From Luteimonas fraxinea (GTDB taxonomy: Bacteria; Pseudomonadota; Gammaproteobacteria; Xanthomonadales; Xanthomonadaceae), in NCBI RefSeq assembly GCF_021233355.1, contig NZ_CP089507.1:2667001-2731000 (forward strand): a stretch of 64,000 nucleotides of DNA. Reading direction: 5' to 3'. Shown here one piece after another: positions 60,574 through 64,000 of the stretch. Position 1 is the stretch's first letter, and each line of letters starts with the position of its first letter. A program made the translations under genes and the position numbers. Below the pieces are notes generated by a model. That model made no database searches, was not told the origin of the DNA, and saw only the letters and a program-made list of their open reading frames with translations.

Positions 60574-63500
60574 ATGAAAGCCAACCGCACCTCGCGTGCC
60601 CCCAAGCCCAGCCTGCTCGCGTGCGCGCTGCTGGGTTGTCTCGTCGTCGCGACGCCCGTGCTCGCCCAGTCCAGCAGCGCCACGCTGCGTGGCCAGGTGT
60701 CCTCCCAGGCGGGTGCGGAAGCCGGGACCACGGTGTCCGCCACCAATATCGCCACCGGCGCGACCCGCAGCGTGCAGACCAATGCCAACGGCAGCTACAC
60801 GCTGGGTGGCCTGCCGCCGGGCACGTACCGGGTCGAAGCCGGCGGTGCATCGCAGACGGTGACGCTGACGGTCGCCTCCACCTCGACGTTGAACCTCTCG
60901 GGCACCACCACCGAGACACCGACCCAGGGTGACGTGACGGACATCGGCACCGTGAACGTCACCGCGCCGGTGCTGCGCGAGGTCAAGACCTCGGAAGTGG
61001 GCAACACCATTTCCCTGCGCCAGATCCAGCAGCTGCCGCAGGCCACGCGCAACTTCCTCGAGTTCGCGGACGTCGTGCCGGGCATGGTCTTCGAGATCGA
61101 CGGCAACGGAAACACCAAGCTGCGCGGCGGCGCCTCGAACGCGAGCGCCGGCAACCTGTACATCGACGGCGTGGGCCAGAAGAGCTACGTGCGCAGCGGC
61201 GGCATCGCCGGCCAGGCGGACACGCAGGGCAACCCGTTCCCGCAGCTCGCCGTCGGCGAGTACAAGGTCATCACCTCGAACTACAAGGCCGAGTACGGCC
61301 AGATCAGCGGCGCGGCGATCACCGCGGCGACCAAGTCGGGCACCAACGAGTTCGAAGGCGAAGTCTTCTACCGCTTCACCGATCAGGACCTGCGCGAAGA
61401 ACGTCCCGACGAGGCGACGAGCGGCAAGATCGATTCGCAGACCAAGGAATACGGCTTCGCCCTCGGCGGCCCGATCCTGCAGGACCGTCTGCACTTCTTC
61501 GTTGCCTATGAGGGCAAGGAGAACATCGTGCCCAAGAGCGTGCAGGCGGATCCCAGCGCGCTGCCGTACGTCGGGCTGCTGCCGGCCAATCTGTCGAGCC
61601 AGTACGGCGCGGCCAACATGCCGTTCGAACAGGATCTGGTCTTCGGCAAGCTGACCTTCGAGGCCGGTGAGAACGACCGCATCGAACTCAGCACGCTCTA
61701 CCGCGACGAAACCCAGACCGCGAACGTCGGTGGCATCAACAACATCGAGCAGGCGACCGAGAAGCTCAACACCGACAAGCGCACCAACCTGCGCTGGCAG
61801 CATTACTCCGACAACTGGATCAACGAGCTGGTCGTCGGCACCGAGGATTCCTCCAACAATCCCAGTGCCACGAGCCTGGGCAACGGCATCCTCTACAAGG
61901 TCCTCGTGCCGCGTGCCAATTCGACCGACGTCGACGAATACGCCTTCCTCGCCACCGGTCCGGCCGGCGGTCTGAGCGTGCAGAACAAGAGCCAGAAGGG
62001 CTGGTTCCTGCAGAACGCGCTGACCTTCACCAGCTTCGACTGGCACGGCGACCACACCATCAAGATGGGCTTCAACTACAAGGACGTGGAACTGACCTCG
62101 CAGGACGCGGCGTCGGTCAATCCGCAGTTCTCGTACGCCGTCAACGCCGCCGGCGTCGCGGCCACGCCGTACCGCGTCGACTTCGTCGCGCCCTATGACA
62201 CACCGGGCCAGCGGGCGACCGTAGTGTCGCCGTCCAAGCAGTACGGCATCTTCATCCAGGACGACTGGGCGGTGACCGACAAGCTGCTGATCAACCTCGG
62301 CATCCGTTACGACTATGAAGACACGCCGGCCTATACCGACTTCGTGACCTCGCAGGGCATCGTCGACGCGCTCTACGGCGACGATCCGGACCTGCCGGGC
62401 CAGCAGCCGTGGGCGAACCGCCTGCTGCCGAGCGGCATCGACATCGCGGACTACATCAGCACCGGCAACAACCGTGACAACTTCAAGGATGCGTGGGCGC
62501 CGCGGTTCGGCTTCTCCTACGACTTCCTGGGCGACGAGACGGCCGTGCTGCACGGCGGCGCTGCGCGTTCGTACGACCGCAACCTGTTCGAGCAGCTGGC
62601 GCTGGAAACCAGCAAGGCCGCACTGTCGCCCGTCGCCGTGTACTTCCAGGACCCGGCGAACGGCCAGTGCTACCGCGCGGACCGCGTCTGCGTGCCGTTC
62701 GACCAGCGTTATCTGGGCGGCATCGACCAGCTCAACACGATTCCGGGCGTCAGCGGCAGCGCCGAACTCTTCATGTTCGACAACGAGATCAAGACGCCCT
62801 ACAGCGACCAGTTCAGCATCGGCATCAGCAACCAGGTCGGCGAGTGGCTGACCGATGTGACCTTCCAGCGCGTGCTGAGCTACGACGGCTTCGCGATGTC
62901 GCTGATCAACCGCTATCCGGATGGTTCCTACTTCCAGAACGGCGGCGCGCCGTGGGGCGAGCCGGTGCCGGGCTACCAGAACACGATCATCGGTTCGAAC
63001 GGTCTGGAGCAGCGCAGCAGCCAGATCCTGCTGTCTGCCGAGCGTCCGTATACCGAGGAATCGGGTTGGGGCCTCAACCTGGCCTACACGCACACCAGCG
63101 CACGCCAGAACCGCAACATCGACGAGGCGTTCGCGTTCGACAAGGCGACGATCCACGACTACCCGTTCGTGAAGTCGAACGCGGCGTCGGCGCATCGTTT
63201 CGTCGCGTCCGGCTCGATCGACGGCCCGTGGGACATCACCTTCGGCGCGAAGATCGTGCTGGCGACACCGGAGCCGATCAACACGATCGCCTGCTTCGGT
63301 GTCACCGATCCGGACGGCGCAACCTGCCAGCAGGTTGCGGCGACGCCGCCGGGCGCGGGCAAGTTCATCTTCGGCGGCGACATCTGGGGCTACCGCACGG
63401 TCGACTTCCAGGCCAGCAAGGACTTCACCGTGGCCGGCAACTTCAAGCTGTCGACGCGCGTGAACCTGCTCAACGCGTTCGATTTCAAGAACTACTCGTC

Positions 63501-63621
63501 GTATGCCTACAACGGCTTCGGCAGCAACGGCCGCTTCAATCCGGATCTGACGATCAATACGTCGGGCGATATCCTGTACGTGCCGCGTACGGTGACCTTC
63601 GAGGTCGGCCTGAAGTTCTGA
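60574..63621 (+). CDS. TonB-dependent receptor 3 with N-terminal carboxypeptidase-regulatory domain (Oar-like)
   Basis: A 1015-residue outer-membrane receptor. The signal peptide ends near VLAQ. Residues about 35-110 form a carboxypeptidase-regulatory-like beta domain ([33 protein letters not shown]). The plug follows ([34 protein letters not shown]), then the barrel, ending [11 protein letters not shown]. Such receptors occur in Oar-like and sugar-uptake systems; the ligand is unknown. A halogenase-like gene follows with a hairpin between them, a pairing common in xanthomonad sugar-uptake loci (family knowledge from memory). Confidence 0.9.
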   Translation: MKANRTSRAPKPSLLACALLGCLVVATPVLAQSSSATLRGQVSSQAGAEAGTTVSATNIATGATRSVQTNANGSYTLGGLPPGTYRVEAGGASQTVTLTVASTSTLNLSGTTTETPTQGDVTDIGTVNVTAPVLREVKTSEVGNTISLRQIQQLPQATRNFLEFADVVPGMVFEIDGNGNTKLRGGASNASAGNLYIDGVGQKSYVRSGGIAGQADTQGNPFPQLAVGEYKVITSNYKAEYGQISGAAITAATKSGTNEFEGEVFYRFTDQDLREERPDEATSGKIDSQTKEYGFALGGPILQDRLHFFVAYEGKENIVPKSVQADPSALPYVGLLPANLSSQYGAANMPFEQDLVFGKLTFEAGENDRIELSTLYRDETQTANVGGINNIEQATEKLNTDKRTNLRWQHYSDNWINELVVGTEDSSNNPSATSLGNGILYKVLVPRANSTDVDEYAFLATGPAGGLSVQNKSQKGWFLQNALTFTSFDWHGDHTIKMGFNYKDVELTSQDAASVNPQFSYAVNAAGVAATPYRVDFVAPYDTPGQRATVVSPSKQYGIFIQDDWAVTDKLLINLGIRYDYEDTPAYTDFVTSQGIVDALYGDDPDLPGQQPWANRLLPSGIDIADYISTGNNRDNFKDAWAPRFGFSYDFLGDETAVLHGGAARSYDRNLFEQLALETSKAALSPVAVYFQDPANGQCYRADRVCVPFDQRYLGGIDQLNTIPGVSGSAELFMFDNEIKTPYSDQFSIGISNQVGEWLTDVTFQRVLSYDGFAMSLINRYPDGSYFQNGGAPWGEPVPGYQNTIIGSNGLEQRSSQILLSAERPYTEESGWGLNLAYTHTSARQNRNIDEAFAFDKATIHDYPFVKSNAASAHRFVASGSIDGPWDITFGAKIVLATPEPINTIACFGVTDPDGATCQQVAATPPGAGKFIFGGDIWGYRTVDFQASKDFTVAGNFKLSTRVNLLNAFDFKNYSSYAYNGFGSNGRFNPDLTINTSGDILYVPRTVTFEVGLKF

Positions 63622-63645
63622 CGCAGTCCATCGCGTCCGCGTGAC

Positions 63646-63673
63646 CACGACGGGACCTGCGGGTCCCGTCGTG
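63646..63673 (+). terminator. Hairpin between TonB receptor 3 and the halogenase-like gene
   Basis: A 12-bp perfect stem (CACGACGGGACC with GGTCCCGTCGTG) around a four-base loop. No T run follows, so it may attenuate rather than fully terminate. Confidence 0.6.
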
Positions 63674-63709
63674 CTGTGTGTGTCTTCGCCATCGCAACAG
63701 GAGACCGGA

Positions 63710-64000
63710 ATGGAACGTCTGCAACGCATCGTCATCGTCGGCGGCGGGACCGCGGGCTGGATGACCGCAGCCGCGCTCGCGCGCGTGCTCGGGCCCAGTT
63801 ACGACATCGCGCTGGTCGAGTCGGAACAGATCGGCACCGTCGGCGTCGGCGAAGCGACCGTGCCGCACATCAAGGCGTTCAACCAGTTGCTGCGCATCGA
63901 CGAGGCCGATTTCGTGCGCAGCACGCAGGGCAGCTTCAAGCTCGGCATCGAATTCGTCGACTGGCTCGATGTCGGCGAACGCTAAATCCACGGTTTCGGC
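63710..64000 (+). pseudogene. Tryptophan halogenase-like gene with an in-frame stop (runs past window)
   Basis: The ATG at 63710 follows a GGAG site. The first 91 codons encode a flavin-dependent halogenase N-terminus: [20 protein letters not shown] is the FAD-binding loop, and [20 protein letters not shown] and [13 protein letters not shown] are family sequences. At 63983-63985 a TAA interrupts the frame, yet the five codons after it (IHGFG) continue in frame exactly as the family does, where a Tyr (TAC or TAT) is expected before IHGFG. So this is either a recent one-base nonsense change or a sequencing error; the rest of the gene lies outside the window. Confidence 0.75.

Noticed and set aside
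59843..60577. A 244-codon plus-strand frame before TonB receptor 3
   Set aside because: It overlaps the start of a well supported minus-strand DUF4124 gene, has no recognisable domain and no ribosome site.
1..64000. CRISPR arrays, rRNA or tRNA genes, insertion-sequence transposases, prophage genes
   Set aside because: I looked for regularly spaced repeats, tRNA-like cloverleaf sequence and transposase or integrase motifs and saw none.

Overview
The window looks like the chromosome of a GC-rich member of the Xanthomonadaceae (Lysobacter / Luteimonas / Pseudoxanthomonas type). The reasons are an H-NS-type protein, repeated DUF4124 secreted proteins, two very large TonB-dependent receptors of the Xanthomonas/Caulobacter type, and a plant-polysaccharide utilisation cluster laid out as in xanthomonads. 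This is inferred from gene content; no rRNA or tRNA gene is present to confirm it.

Positions 1-20000 are mostly housekeeping. On the minus strand there is an Mla/MCE lipid transport operon (auxiliary lipoprotein, MlaD, MlaF, and MlaE carrying a fused STAS domain). Then come a ThrE-like exporter, an H-NS-like protein, proS, a DUF4124 protein and pssA. A short gene resembling DNA polymerase III psi (holD) overlaps rimI. These are followed by a NYN-domain protein, priA, and an AT-rich gap with a perfect inverted pair of DnaA boxes. A membrane-anchored sigma-region-4-like protein, DUF3106 and DUF3667 proteins, a MATE exporter and sppA complete this part.

Positions 19200-55000 form one large pectin / rhamnogalacturonan / xylose island. 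Two TonB receptors would import oligosaccharides. CE8 pectin methylesterase, PL10 pectate lyase, a 1275-residue LamG-containing protein of unknown activity and a GH43 enzyme follow TonB receptor 2 with overlapping start and stop codons. CE12-type and other esterases would remove acetyl and ester groups. A TRAP transporter with a hydratase-family enzyme could carry products inward. KduI, a DhuI/RpiB-like isomerase, KduD and KdgK would convert unsaturated uronate to KDPG; no KDPG aldolase is in the window. xylB, xylA, a sugar porter and a two-domain methylglyoxal synthase form a minus-strand operon divergent from a second GH43 gene, and a LacI regulator follows. Six promoter regions share a TGACACCG-type site (reverse complement CGGTGTCA), suggesting that one regulator, perhaps this LacI protein, controls the whole island.

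Positions 55000-64000 hold two SDR proteins (one with a zinc ribbon and no canonical catalytic Tyr), an isoprenylcysteine methyltransferase-like protein, two DUF4124 proteins, a carboxypeptidase-regulatory-domain TonB receptor with a LacI-type site upstream, and a tryptophan-halogenase-like gene interrupted by an in-frame TAA. Repeats include a 784-bp near-palindromic element at 41746-42529, two REPIN-like GTCATTCCCGC elements, and a GC-rich hairpin cluster at 50900-50985.
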